Source: Eudromia elegans (taxonomy: Eukaryota; Chordata; Aves; Tinamiformes; Tinamidae). From it: 64,000 nt of DNA. The stretch's first letter is position 1. Each line of letters begins with the position of its first letter. The DNA is taken from NCBI GenBank assembly GCA_003342815.1, contig PTEX01000060.1, positions 2,389,849 to 2,453,848 on the forward strand, written 5' to 3'. A program made the translations under genes and the position numbers. Below are positions 12,191 to 26,878 of this stretch, in pieces. Below the pieces are notes generated by a model. The model did no database searches. It was not told the DNA's origin and was given only the letters and a program-made list of their open reading frames with translations.

Positions 12191-15100
12191 ACCACTCAGG
12201 GGCACCCTTGAACAAGGAGGTCACTCTTCTATCTTGTCATGGACCGACTGCCCTCTGCTCATTGAGTGCACTGAGTGCAACAGGATTTACGTCTAACATG
12301 TTTCACGAGCAGAGGCCGTTTTCTGTACAGGATTACCTCATCTTGCATGCTTCCCAATGGCAGCAGCTCCGAGATCTCAGGGCTCGCAAATGGAACAAGA
12401 ATCTCCTCGTCCCACTTGGTTTGCTTCCACGTATTGTGATTTACCCACAAAGTAACACCAACTTAACATAAAAACATTTGCAAACTAGTGATTTATCATC
12501 ACCATGCTGTAAACAACACGCAGGGCAGGCTCAGACATCCAGCTCATTTTCCAACCTCATTGCTCAAACACGTGGAGGCCCCACAAGCACCCCAGTCTAA
12601 TGAGAAACAGCGAGCAGAGGTTAATCCTGCTTCGCTCTTGGGGCAGTTTGTGAAAAGGCCTCCTCTTTGTCCAGAAAAATTTAACTCCTGTTTGACAACA
12701 AACAGGTAGTTTCCAGGGAAGGCCACATCTTCCGAGCATCCTTCCCCACGATTGGAAGTGCAGCGGCACCCATGGGATTTCAGGAGAGCTTTCCTGATCA
12801 GTAACGCTCGGCCTAAAGCGGCTGCACTGCAGCTGCAACTGCAGGGCCACCTCCTGTTTTCAAGGCTGATCTTAGACGAAGTTGGACTTGTCCTTCACAT
12901 GCACCATCATGGGGCCTAAAAGGCGAAATTTTTATTAGAAATCAAGTTTCTTTTCTCACCAAAAGAAGGGCACTTCCCAGTTGAAGCCCCACTGTGGCCA
13001 GGCCAGCAGCAGGACTGGAGGACAAAGAGCAAATTTTATAGCAGAAAAAGCTGCTTCTAGCAGTGTGAGCTAGTGAAATACTCTGAAAATCAGAGGATCA
13101 GAGAGCCTGAGAAACAGCCTGAGGTGTTTCAGGCTGACGCCGCTCCTGAACACAGTAGATCTACAGATCTAGCTTTCAGTCAGGCCCATTTTAGCCTGCT
13201 CCAGTACAAAAAATAAAGGGAGACCAATTCTGTCATCACACAGCAGCTCTCTCACAGCCTTTCGTCAAAACTTGGACACTTTTTAGGAACAACAGGAGAA
13301 GCAGGAACTAATAAAAGTTATGCTATGATCAATGCCGGGTCTGTAACTCCCCTTTGTCACTTTGGTGAAAGTGGTGACCAACACATGAAAAATATTGTCA
13401 AGCAAAGTGAATAAAAAATAAAGGGCTTCTTGTACACAAACATAATATAGTGTTCATTTTGCCAGTCTCCGGATTCAAGAAATCCTATATGTAGGATATA
13501 TTTGTAATTATTTGTGCAGGGTTTATAGATTACAGCTGATGACCATCAGAGAAAAGCTCAAGAAAAAACTGTTAATAGCCTGAATTTCAAAGAACTTTAG
13601 CAATGGGTATAGTTGAACTGCTGAACACCTGCTAATACAGAAGACATTGGAAATTAGCAGGATTCTGTAGTAAACAGCATTAGACAATCACAAAGTTAAA
13701 GACTACTTTAATGCATCTTTTAAGAGAGGCAAGTAATGCAGCAGTGCAATACCTGATCTCACAATCCTATAGATATAATTCAAGAACACTTTTTATATCT
13801 AATTTTCAAAGAAAAGGGGAAAAAATACTCACTTTACAGCAGTAACTGTCTTCTCTTTGGCCTGTTCTTAAGCAAAAATCTTCCCGCTTGTATAGTGAAC
13901 CATAAGATCGTATCATAGTATTTTGTAGTTTCAGTTTATTTCCTCTCCTGATGACAAGAATTGCATGGTTCGGGTGGAATACTGCAAGATACGTAACCTC
14001 AAGGTTGACGCATCCATGTCAATAACAAAACGATGAAACCGGTAAGAATACTATGAGCTACTCCTGAAATTAGCCTCAGGAAAATGTAGTTTTAGGAAAA
14101 ATCTAAAAAGAAATATAAAATCCTTTATATATAGAATAGTCATGCTAAAGACTGGTCTCCACAACTGACAGCTTTTAGAAATGGACTAAAATTTATTATA
14201 AATGTGGTTATTAGAACAACGTTTAGTCTTAAATTTCAAGACTTTCAGTGATATATCAAGTTTTCGCTATCCTCCTGTCTATTAAAGAACAAAAGGCATC
14301 AATATTCACAACAATTCAAGACATGTATAAGAAACAAACCTTTTACACTTTGGGGCTAACAGAAATTTTACAATTCACTTACTTAAGAGAAATCTGAGTC
14401 TAAAACATGGTACTTAAAAAAAAATGCTTTTCTAAAATCAGGAATTCATGCCCGATAAATTCATACTACTAATATAAGTATCTGTCAGACTAGCCAACTA
14501 TTTTCACGCAGAAAAGGATGAGTTTATTAAAATCGCATTAAATGTAAGCTTGAAAAACACTTATGTGGAAAACCTTACTTTTGCAGTTCCGTAGCACAAG
14601 GCCAAAACCGACTGAATTATCACAGGAGGCAGAAGACAAATGTTTGGTCATAGGCATTAAATGCAGCCTACTATTTTCTGATATAGTACTCTGCTCTGGT
14701 CTTAAAATGTTTTATTTATGAAATCAGGAAATCTGCACTTCCCAGTGAGCAATACACGACACTCACGTGGGGCAAAGACAAACTGGGAGACTTTTATGCT
14801 TGCAGTTTATACATCCCATAGGACGATACAAGAACCACCACCAATAAATCCTTTGGCAAACTTAGTGAATGTAGAATCTACAACATAGAGCTGTTTGCCA
14901 GCATGGGGAAAGCTAAGGAAGGCAATGAGAGCTTGAACTTTATATTTGAGCTTAAATTCCTGTTCCTCATCTCAAGGACAGGCAAACCACAGAATCCCAC
15001 TCTTGGAACACATTATTTGCCCTAAGTTTATTCATTCTCTCTAACTCAAAACAGGTTACGAGCCTGAAAACCTGCACAGATTTTGACAACAAACACTTTA

Positions 15101-15305
15101 AAGAGGTAATGAGAAAGATTTTTGAACAAAAGGTGCAGTCATTCCTGGCTAAATGTAAAGGTAACAAACACATGTAGTGGGGCTGTTACAAACACTGCAG
15201 TGGATTGCCTGGGTAAGTGTGTTCACTTGAACAGCCTGTATGTTAATGCTGCCAAATAAGAGCTCATACCCTTTGGGGAAAAAAATCATCAACCAGCCTT
15301 ACAGG

Positions 15306-15376
15306 AGAATCATAGAATCATAGAATGGCTAGGGTTGGAAGGGACCTGTAGAGGTCATCTAGTCCAACCCCCCTGC
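15306..15376 (-). mobile_element. CR1 LINE 3' end, about 70 bases
   Basis: Begins AGAATCATAGAATCATAGAA, the reverse complement of the CR1 terminal 8-base repeats, followed by GGTTGGAAGGGACCTGTAGA and GTCATCTAGTCCAACCCCCC. It is severely 5'-truncated, as most avian CR1 copies are, and inserted in the same orientation as TMEM135. Confidence 0.93.
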
Positions 15377-16376
15377 ACACGAGAAGGAACTGGATAAGGA
15401 GTGTAGCAGCACTAAAAACAACTTGGAGACTGCGGCAGACAAGCAACTGAGCACTGACTTTGCCATGCTGGCCACCAAGCAAGCAAATTATTCCCAATTA
15501 AGTGCAGAAACTTCTAAGGGCCTCACAAATCAGGCTCTTCCTATGTCTTCGTCTGGGCTCACACTTTTCTAGAGAGCTTACAAAGCCCAGCTAAAGAAAT
15601 GAGGCAGCGTTTGCAAAGTTATCAGGAGAGCAGTTGAGAACAGGTTAAACTATCACATATCAGGCCAGGTCTTCACTACAAGCTCTTCCACCTTATCTAT
15701 CGGATGTTGTTGAAAGTCTTGCCCTTCTCACCGACATAAGATGCAGACAGAGCCCTGGTGCTGATGCTGCTCAAGCGGGCAGGTTTCACACACGACAGCA
15801 GCATCAGAGAAGCCATCAGCAGGAAGATGCTCTCCAGACACAGCACAAAGCCTCCAGTGAAGCGACCACAAGCATCTGCATGGACAGTTCTGCTGGTCAC
15901 AGTTAGTGCTTGCACATGGCAGAAAAAAAAGAAGAATTAACATTTTACAAAAGCCTCTGGATAAGAGACAAGACCAGAGACGTTAGGTGCATTTTTTGTT
16001 GTTGTCAGCCTTGCCAAAGGAAGCAGTAGGTGCTCACTTGTTGAAGTCCTGGTTTAAAAGTCTAGTAGCTGTGTCAAAAGTTATCAAAGGTTTCCAAATA
16101 AAGGCTTTGAGGAGAGGTCTGTCTTCAACTGCCATCAAATTACAATGGCTACTATAGGCTACACATAAATTCTATTCCCAAACTGATGCATTTCCATTGA
16201 GCCCAAATAATGGGAAAAGAGCCTTCTCCTCCCCACAAAACAGGTGGCATTTTGTCCATTTTGGTTGTTTTCCAACTAGATGGAACTCTCCTGCAGTCTT
16301 TCTCGATTTATCCATATGCACCAAGCGGCCACTTGTGCAATGCGCTGCAGACAGTGACTCTGGAGCACAAGAAGCC

Positions 16377-16685
16377 CAGAATGATTGAGGTTGGAAGGGA
16401 CCTCTAGAAATCATCCAGTCCAACTCCCTGCTCCAGCAGGGACACTCAGAGCACAGGGCACAGTTGTATCCAGACGAGTCTGGAAGATCTCCAGAGAAAG
16501 AGACTCCACAACCTCTCTGGGCAGCCTCTTCCAGGGCTCTGCCACCCTCACAGGAAAGAAGTTCCTCCTCACACGGACAGGGAACTGCCTGAGTTTCAGC
16601 TTGTACTCGTTACCCCTTGTCCTGTCACTGGCCACCACCGAGAAGAGTCTGGTCTCCTTCTCCCTAGATTCCCCCTCAGGTGCCT
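16377..16685 (-). mobile_element. CR1 LINE 3' region, about 310 bases
   Basis: Carries the CR1 signatures GAGGTTGGAAGGGACCTCTA, CCTGCTCCAGCAGGGACAC, GACTCCACAACCTCTCTGGG and CAGGAAAGAAGTTCCTCCTC in antisense order. It is 5'-truncated; similarity fades near 16685. It shares subfamily-specific wording with the copy at 58230. The open frames through it are repeat translation, not genes. Confidence 0.95.
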
Positions 16686-19600
16686 GGGGGTTCTGGCAAG
16701 CAGCCAGAGAACGTCACGGCTCCCAAACTGCAAGTGCCACCAAAACGCAGAGACCTCCACGAGGCTCGGGCTTCAGCAGCTGCTGGAGTCGCTGTGACCG
16801 GCACCCAGGGAGCCAAATGGCCCACGACGAATGGATCCCTAGTGCATAAATCAGGTACATCCCCAAAACTGGCCCTTTGACCGCTTCGCCTGCGCTAATT
16901 GGGCGCAACACAACCCACCGCTCCGCAGCGCCAAGGCCTAAGCTTAACAAGCCATAAAGGAGGCAGCAACGCAGGATTCTTTTCTTTATGAAAGGGGAAA
17001 AAAAGGCACTGAACTTGTCACTACACAAAACAGGGCTGGAAGGCTTCCAAAATCGCTCTGTAAGTGTTGTTTTATTAGCCAAGACTGTTAATAAATAAAT
17101 AGTAAATGAATTTATACTTGCCTAGCTGGTATCAAGAAACAATTGTATCACTGTTCTTGGTGTTTACAATTTATTCTAGTTCTTCATTGTTCTATTTAAT
17201 CCTAGCGACACTGTTTCCTAAACTAGTTTACCTTAGCAACTGACATTTATTTGCTCCATAAATTATTCTAATGCAGTTTAGTGTTCTTACATAAATTTTA
17301 CAAACACCACACTTGCAGAACATAGGCTTTTATTAATTAAAACCAGGTTACCGCAAATATAACATCTCTTTTATGTTGTCCCTTATTGATAATTCCGGAA
17401 AACAAAGACAGACAAAGTGTTTCTCCTCTCTTGCAGTGGCAGTGTTTATAAAGTTCATGTATAAACACTCACATATATGTGTGTATATATATCTTATTAC
17501 CAATGTGTCCCAGCTGATAACATACAACCTCAGAAAGGAGAAAGACCTCCTTCCAAACACTGGGCATGTCAACCTACAAGTGAGACCCTTTAATTTAGAT
17601 AAATATAAGTCTAGAACTTCAGACCCCATTTTTAACTTTAGCTTTATGAGACCCTCAGTATTTGCTTCTGCTTCCGTGCTAGAAATAATGTCAAGATTTA
17701 GAACTAGCTAAAGTTAAAACTGTTTAGGGACTGAAAACTGACACGCAAGATACAAGTTCAGGGAATCAGAAAAAAAGTGCTCCTTTCTTACAGCAACTGA
17801 AAGGGTTTCGGGTGTCTGTTGACAGACAGGCTGTCAAAATTAAAGATAATCCTGATGGGCTTTAGAAATTTCTCAAGCAGAGCTTGGTTTAAAAAGGGAA
17901 TATTAAAAGCATTTCAGGAGTTACATGCTATGCCATAGAGGAATAAGAACATTTAAACAAGCAGAGCAATGAGATTGCATGAAAATGCACGGTTCTTGGA
18001 AGGGCAGGAGTGGTAACGCACGCAGCATGCTTTCCAAACGCTATTTACCCTTCGCAAAGGGTAAATACCCTGATTTGTGCAGCAGTTCCCGAGGGGCCCT
18101 GGGCTCACCTGCCTCTCGCCCTGCAGTTGCAATGGGACAACCTGCACAAGGACTCCCATTGCCAACCAGGCTCCACCCAAGCAGCACCAGGAGGTGCCAA
18201 GGACATAGGTAGGAGAGGCAGAAGGAGCAGGGGCTGAACCTGCAGCGCCCAGCGCAGAGCCCTCCTCCCCAGCAGGACAGGCTGCTCACACAGCACTTAA
18301 TCTGACCCGGCATCTTTGCGAACCATTTAAGCTAACACAGCAGCACTTAATGCCACAGTAAAACCTCGGAGATATGATAAATAATTTACAAAAGCGGCGC
18401 AGTAACTGCCAGTGTTTGTTTTCTCAGTGGGCTTTATTAAAGCGAGGCACCGCGATTAAAGCTACTACAACAAAAACTGGAGACAGACATGAGTGGGTTG
18501 ACAACTTCTTTGTTTGTTTAAAATCAGCCTTATGGAGGAGACACAAGTTAAATATGAGCAGAAATAAATTTGTCATAATACGACTGCAATTTTCAAATAT
18601 CTGGAACCTATTAACTTTGGGAGAGTTTCAAAAAGGCCACCCAGCAATAAACACAAAATAATTTGTGTCTGCTGTCTTGTTTGTGATAATTTTTTTTATT
18701 GCTACCTCAGTTTCAGATGTCAGAGTAATGACTTCCACATTCTGATTAAAATGGGAATTGAATCCATATGGAAGAGACGCTCAGACCCATCAAAATCAAA
18801 AGAACTCCCTTCACTTCTAGCTTCTCATACAGTCTCGTTTAAAAGCCTAACATTTTGATCATATTTAACTGGGTAGTTTTTAATACTACTACCAAAAAAA
18901 CTAGATGACTAGTAGAAAGACGTATTTATTATTTCAGAGCAACGATTAAGTAATCAATTCTAACTAAAAGTCTCAGTGAAAATACTCTCTAATCTTGTGA
19001 ATTATGCAAAAGTCCTAATTGCCCAAATGACTTCATTTCCTGTTATAAATACTTAGGGGATACCCTTCTGCATGATTAGGGATCAATAACATTCTACACG
19101 TCCAGGTATTTAGGGCGCAGAGCTTCAGAGGAGCTTCTCCTACATCCCCATCTAGGCTGCTACTTCAACAGTGCCTTGGGAGATGCGCTCAGGCTCAAAA
19201 GCACTCTGCAAAGACGCTGTCTCCTCCTTCCTTTGGCCACAGACCACTGCCCTTCTTCACATCCCCCCAGCCTGAAATATGTGAAATAAGGGATCTACGG
19301 ATGCCTTTCCAACCAGGTAACAGAGCATGAGTCTTTCCAGGATTTCTAGCAGGTGATGGTTGGTGAGTGCTGCACGTCCTCCTCGCGTCACCACCCTCCA
19401 AACCAAGCGGCACAAACCACCACAGCGAAAGATCCTCACAGTTCCTACGTAGTCTTTAATGAATTTCTTCCTTCCTGACTTCTCCAGCTTTTTTGCTGAA
19501 TTTGGTTACATTTTGCAGCCCCCTATGGCAGCAACCCCCATACTTTGTCTTTGCACCTTGTGCGCAGCCACTTGTCCCAAACCCCTTTCCTCCCCAGGGC

Positions 19601-22600
19601 TTCCTTAACCCTTGCAGTAAGAGCAGATCCTGTTTGTGGGCAGTAGCTATTTTGCTATTAATTTCTGCAGTGGAAGTTTTTCCATTCTAGACCTGTACTT
19701 GAGGCTTCTCTCCAACCCCCTTTGCACATGAGATGCTGGTTAACACAAATCAGCTCATGACTCTGTCTTAAATTGAGTCTCAAATCCGAGATGGCAATAA
19801 TCTTATTCAGTAAAAATTCCAAAAATAATGTTATTAGTCCTATGTATATTCTTTCAGTCACCGCATGCACAATAAACATACAGGCTACATTTAAAACAGG
19901 TCAGATTTCAAAGGAAAAAAAATACAGAATTTGACCCATTAGCAAGAATTTCCTGAAAAATCAGTGAGAGGCCCTACTGCAAAGCTTCAACAGAACAGAC
20001 ATATCTGCAACTTCTGGATTAACCAGATTCATAAACAAAACACAGGCAGGCAAGCAAGCAGGCAACTGAACTGAAATCCTACGTATTTTTTCCTCTTTTT
20101 TTTCCCCCCAGAGGAAGGGGCTGAGAGCTTCATTATTTACAACCTTGGCCAAGTTATGCAGCTCTCTCCTACGTTGCTTCATCCCCACTACCTCTTGCTT
20201 TGCCTCAGGCGCTCGCTGTGATTTGCAGGCATCATCAAACAATGCCCACGCCCAGGCTCAGGACACCCATTTCGACCCAAAATGTTATATACTGTACACA
20301 GGAGCTGCCCTCAGGACTGGAGGGACCAGGCTCACGACTGCTCATGAACCTGGCACAGCTCCCTGGAGTCCTAATTAGGGCCAGAGTCATGGAGAACATC
20401 AAGTTTGTAAAGCAGACCAAGAGGGTTATTCAAAAAGTCATTTCTTACTCAGCAAAGCACCTCTGCACGTTAAAAGAACCCCCTTCACCGACAAGGAGTG
20501 TTTTTGTATGGGGATGACCATAATTTGCAAGTCTCCTGCTCGCCAGTAAAAACAGAAGGTGAGTGGGTGCACAGGGAAAGGAGAGGGGTGGCGGGTGGCT
20601 CTTGCTCTGATAAACAAATTAAACAATATTTTCTGTATAAATATCCACAATATTTTAAATTTTCAAGTATTCAAAACAAACAGAATTGTTTATGAATATT
20701 TTTAAAAAGATAGTGAAGAGCAACACATATACACAGAGTACATATGATATTGCTGCATTCAGGTCAGGCTGTACGGTTAATTTTTTGAACTTTTTTTCCC
20801 AAGGTGACACATCTAAACACTTTCTCAGCATTCTGATATGCAAAACACAAAAATCATGTAAAGAAATACTGCAAAGCAGCATTTTGAGTTACGCTCATCA
20901 AGCAAACTTAAATAAGAACAACAGAACTGAAAGCAACAGTTATTTAACCCAGGTTACTGACAAAACTTCATACAAAAGGAATAAATATGCCTAAAACAAA
21001 ACAAAACTGCAGTTGGAAAAAAAGACTGGTCATTAATACTTCAGCTATTAAGAAGGTGACAGCTTGCTGCATGTGAGGAGGTAAAAAATACACTACATTT
21101 CCAATTAAATTATTTAAAATGTATGGAAACTCAATCTAACACTTCTCATTAAAAAAGATGCTTAAAAAACAGAAATTTTGGTTTAAATTCTTCACGAAAT
21201 TCATATACACCATATATCCATCAATGCATTGACAAATCAAATTCCACCATTGGATTTTGGGGAGGGCATTTCCAATGAAAAGATTTTTCATATACAGTAT
21301 CCTACCCTCCCTCCCAATTCCCATTCCTCCTCATTCTAATTCCCCAGGAACACCAAACACGGGATCCAGATTTATTTTAGCAAGTCCACGAGAATCTCTC
21401 GAGATGAACTACAGGCCTGGGGAAGAGGAGCAGCTTTTGAAGCACACAGTGCAAGAGAGATCCCACTGTCACACTCACTGCTCCACTGCTCCGTATTTTC
21501 CTAGAATAATTCTGTTTAAGTCAACTTGTCTTCTCAAGTCTGGAGAGGCTTATAGAAACAGCACAGTCTGGGTATTTCACACGTGAGCAGGGCTCAGCCC
21601 GACACTGAACCCTGCACAGAGTAAACCAGGCAGCTTCATGTGCAGCTAAAATAACCTTCATTCTTTCTCTTCCACTTTCCCCACATTGCTAGATGTGGTT
21701 TAATACTTCATAATTACTTCCTTCTGCCTTAGCAAAAATGATCGTAATCCCACACTTTCTGAACAGAAATCTCCTCCTAGGAGATCAGTGCTGAGAAATT
21801 ATTTTTCCCTTTCACTTTTCCAACACCAATATTGTTAGGAGGCCGAACTGTCTTCCCTCCAGCCTGACATTTACAAGCTGTGCTAGACGCTCTCCTCCTC
21901 CACTTCTCTAACCTTATTAAAGGCAGAAGGAGTGTAGCACCGAGACAAGATTTTAAATGAACCACCTCCCCCTGAATGCCAAAGCAATGACTGTTTATAC
22001 AGGGAAAACTCACTCTCAGCACTGTTTAAAACCCACATATCCTGCAACCACGTAACGCAAGGAGTGTAACCCCCGCGTTCACATCTGCAAGTTTACACCA
22101 GCTCCTCCTTGTTTACCAGCCCACCAGTCGCATCTGAACAGGGACATATGTTAAAAAAACCCACTTATTTATTTACAGAATCCAAAAGGTTTTTATACAT
22201 AGCCCTGAGACACACTTTATAGCACACAAAATACTTCCTCCTTAAAATGGAAAGGGATTATTTCTGACTGTATATGCGGAGACATGTCTCATTTGGTAGC
22301 ACAGAAAGTGGAAGAGCCTAACTAGTATATTTTCCACAGCAACTCCTTAATTGTTGTCTTAGTATGGAAAACTGTATAACTTTTAGATTAAACACTTTTT
22401 GTTGTTCCAAAAATTTCCATGGAAATACTATCTAGGCACTGCCCAAATACAACTGACTTGACTTTGGAGGCTTACATTTTAGAAGCAGCTAAATTCCATC
22501 AGTGCTGAAATTACTCTGGTTAATTATCCGCATTCTATAAAAACACCAATAACAACTACTGGCTGCTAATAAACTAATAAGGGACACAATCAAAAGCATG

Positions 22601-25600
22601 AAGGGGACTAGATTTCTTGGATCAGAGAAAATAATAAATAACGTGGAATTATTCAGGCTGAGGAAGCCTGAACGTATTTGTTTTTTAATCTATGAAGTCA
22701 TTGTGCGCAACTGAAACCATCAGAAATATTATTTGTGTAAGATATGGGGTCCTCATAGCCCTTAATAATCTGAGTTTAAGCACTCCTTAAAACCGAATTA
22801 CTAACTAGCAAAAACTTCAGCGTCCAAATAAGTCAACTAGGTTGTCTTAACATGCAGTACATTCCCAATACAAAGGGTTATGTAAAGTGTGAAAAATGAA
22901 AGCTTTCTTCTGTGAGAGCCGAATTTCAAAACTTATTTGTAATACTGAAACTTTTGCTAATTCTAGAAAAGTGAAGAGTTGTTTATTCACTATAGAAAAT
23001 GAAGTTAAGGGAGCATAAAATTTATATAAATTATTACATCAAGTTTTTGGTGAGTTATGCTAGAAAGTTCAAAAAACGCAGGGCAGCTTTGCATAGAAAG
23101 CAGGAGAACGTATTGAATGTTTTCTCTGATTTCTGCCAAAATTTCTGCTCTGAAGTGATGGATGAGGTTTCCTCAGGCTAAGATGCCACAACCAATTAGC
23201 CAGGTCACTCCACAAGAACACCAGCTGCCAGGACCTAACTCTGACTGCAGGACCTTAAAGTGAAGACAGCAGCACTGCTTAAGTTGAGTCTGAATTTTAA
23301 AACCAGCCCCCTAAAGATTCAGTGTGAGGGTAGTGGTGGTGGCCTCAAGTTTCAACCTTTTAACATCATCACAGAATGCCTGGAATTATCCATAATTTGA
23401 TTATGCAAAGCATTCTGTTAATTGAATTAGTTCACATTATGCACCACTCAAGAGACTTCAGCTTATTTTCCATCTTATATGAACTTCATGTAATGTTTAT
23501 AGTTAAATAGCAGTATTTTTCCCCTGACATTGCCTCTTCCAGTTGCCAAACTGCCAATCCCACAGAACATGATCCATGTAAAGCATATAGCCTTCCCATG
23601 TATGGCATCCAATTCTCAATTCCAAGATAAAATTTTTGGAAAGGGCCTTGAGGATTTATCAAGTAGAGTAAAAAATGCTAAAGTCTGATTATTTTATAAC
23701 ATCTGCATTTAATTTCTAAGGAGTTTAGCAATGCTGATCACAGAACACACTCCCCATTGTGGGCAAAGTCACCACAATAATCTTTTAATGGAATCATTTA
23801 TTTTTTTCTTCTTCTTATGTGCCGGTAGAAGACATCTGAACATTCCTGTCATCCTTTAAAGCATCATTTCTTCTCAGTAATTCCCAAATTCCTCCCAACT
23901 ACTCAAAAACTGCTCCTTCTTAAGTAAGCTATATAACTTTCTCAGTATCTTAACAGAAGCCATTTGGGTTTTGCTGCTTTTCCCCTTCCTCTGCTACATC
24001 ACTCCTGTGCAGCACAGGCCAGTGGTACTGACAGCATCTCCCCCAAGCTCCTCTGTCCCTTGCAGATGCTCAAAGAACGAGACATAGAAGCGAGGTACAA
24101 GCTCCTGAAGAGCTAACATTTTTCTGGAAACACAACAAGACAACATCTCTTTTCCACATTCTTAATTCCAAGTTGTTCTCATTTAACTTGAATTATGTTT
24201 AACCAGAGTATTTTTTTTTAAATTCTGCTCTGAAGTTCTATCAGTTGTTTTTATTCCAGAACTCATTTCAGCAAACACAGGCATACCTACACACTGCAGC
24301 ATCGACGCGCTTACAACTAATGTCACTTCTCAAAGAGTAATTCTTCAAGATACCATGAAAACCAAAGAGACAGAAATGAGTAACATATATATTCTAGTCA
24401 TCACACAAATATTTAATTACATAAGTCTTTTTGTCCCGGTAGGATTTTTCTTCCTTCGACACAGCTTGAGAAAGACAACTTTCTATTTCACATGGAGGCT
24501 TCATTTGCAAAATAACCCAAAAGCTATTAACACTGTATTTCATTATCCTTCACACTAATAATATAAAGAACATAATATAAATATTAAAAATACCCCCCAA
24601 ATTCCCCAAACTTTTGTGGGAATGTGCTCACTAGAACACATTATTGTTGAGGTGGCAGAGTATGGTTAGGTTCACTGATACAAAATTTGCTCTTTAGTTT
24701 GAAGGCGGGGGGAAGAAAAAATACTTTCAATCCTGATGCCTTCTCATGAGCTTGGTAAATCAGACTATATTTAAGTCTTTCACTGTCAAAAATGTTTTTT
24801 GACTGAATCTCTGCTCTGTGGCACCCGCCACAGCCAAATCCTTCAGGAGGTGGCAGGAGTTCAAGAGTTATTGAGTGCAGCAAGCAGAGGGAATCAGAGA
24901 GGCGCTTCCCAGCAGCAACCCTGCCCACGGCGAGGGATTAAACTTCCTTTGGGACAACGGTGGTCAGTTTTGCTCTTCTTTTACCCAAGCAGCAATGACA
25001 GATGACTATCTATAAGCTGCAAAGCATTTTAGCACACTATCACAACATAAGGGGTTGGCTGCTGTGCAGCAAGAACTACTGCTTTATTCTTATCAGGAGT
25101 CTTATTATAGAGTGTTGTTTGAAAGGAGAAAAAAAAAAAGCAGCTTCATTGAAAACTTTCAAACTCATTTTTTTAAATTAATCAGGAATATCAATGTGCA
25201 CATGTTTTTGATTTATAAAAGAGAAGAGGTCAAATCCACTTTTCTGGAAGCTAGTATATCTAAAACATAGATCAGGTAAATCTATCACTCTTTCTTGACT
25301 CTGCATTGCCTCCATCTTTTGGGCAAAATCTGAGATGTTCCAGTGGAGAATTAAAAGGAAGAACATCACGTTTAAGCAGAAAATTTTCTCTCGTGTTACA
25401 ATAAATATTTGGTTACAAAGTTAACTGTCAAAACAACAGCAACATATTAAATACTTATGATTCTACAGTACTGACAATGAAAGGGTGACAACAATAACCC
25501 TATTTGAAAGGATATCTCTCAACAGCTACATAATGTTCTAGAGCACATGACAACATGAGGTGGTAATTTCTCAAAAAGTTACAAATTGCATAACATGACA

Positions 25601-26805
25601 AACATGATTATATAGACAAACAGTACATTACTTGAGAAAATACAACAAAAAACCTTCCATCTCTATCCTTCACATCCTCCTCCATTTAATTGCAACAGCC
25701 ACAAGGGATTTCTTGAGACATTTGCAACAATCCAAACACGTTTGCAAATTTGTGCAGAAAACCCTTGATAAACTGGTGAGAAAGAAATCCCACAGGAACG
25801 CTCAGTGTCGGAGTAAGGTGGGTGCTCGTGAATCTTCTTTTATAAATTAACAATTTGCTGTCAGCAAAAGGATCACAGGATCAACAAAAGCACAGCTGAA
25901 AAGCAGGTTTCTGCTGCTGCTTTCTCTCCTGCCCGAGCATCTCTCCCCTTTGGCTCTTTCACTCCTTCACACACCTCACCCGCAAAGCACAAAACAACAG
26001 GAGCGAGTTTACTGCTCATGGAAAGTGATGTTGGAAGGCCCTGGGGCTCAAACATTTAAACCATGTTTTACATTTCGCTACAATTCAGGCTTGGCGTCTA
26101 TCATGCTGCTTAAGTGTAACATACCTCCCTGGTGGTTTTGGTGTAGTCTTTAAATATTGAAAAGCCTGAAGATTTAGAAATCACAAGAACTTCCACTCTG
26201 CAAAACACACACCAGTACCTAAAGTAGAAGCTGCAACTGAAGTGCACTGGTTACTCATGTCTCATTGCATCCTGAGGGATTTCTTTTAAATGTATGTCAA
26301 AATTGTGAAGTACACTCTTGGAACCAATATTTCAAGCCATAAAAGCACAACCAACACTCCTTCTTAGCACTGAATAGTTGGAATAAACAAAAGTATGGCC
26401 AAAGTGAACCCAGATTTGTTCTGTTTATGTAACTCAAAAATAACTCAGGAGTGAAACTGCTTGGACTACTTTAAAAGAACAAGAAATCTTCTGTTCAGTT
26501 AAATCACTTGTGCTCTTTAATCAATATATAGAGGCAGGATATCACCACCAGAATGCATCTGATCAACTTATTTAGTTCATTATTTGCTTAATGCAAATAT
26601 ATTTTTAAGCACCTTTAACAACTTCATAACTGGATTCCAACCATTAAGCAGCAATATTTCTAAAATAAAAGAGGAAAAGAAGTCAGTATGTCCAGGAAGA
26701 ACTTAGGTAGGCTCTCAGCTTCATTATTAACTTGGTCACAGGAGCTCTTAGGAATTTTGTAAAAAATGTCACAAGTTGGGACTTACAAAATTGTGCAGGA
26801 CAAAC

Positions 26806-26878
26806 TATTATATATTTATATATATAGAATATATATATGTGTGCATGTATATTTACATATACACACACACACATGTAT
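26806..26878. repeat. Compound AT/TG/CA microsatellite
   Basis: TA-rich alternating sequence, then TGTGTGCATGTA, then ACACACACACAC. Alternating purine-pyrimidine throughout; likely polymorphic. Confidence 0.9.

Noticed and set aside
16385-16849. 154-codon plus-strand open frame
   Set aside because: It is the antisense translation of a CR1 3' region that has no coding role, continuing into unique sequence.
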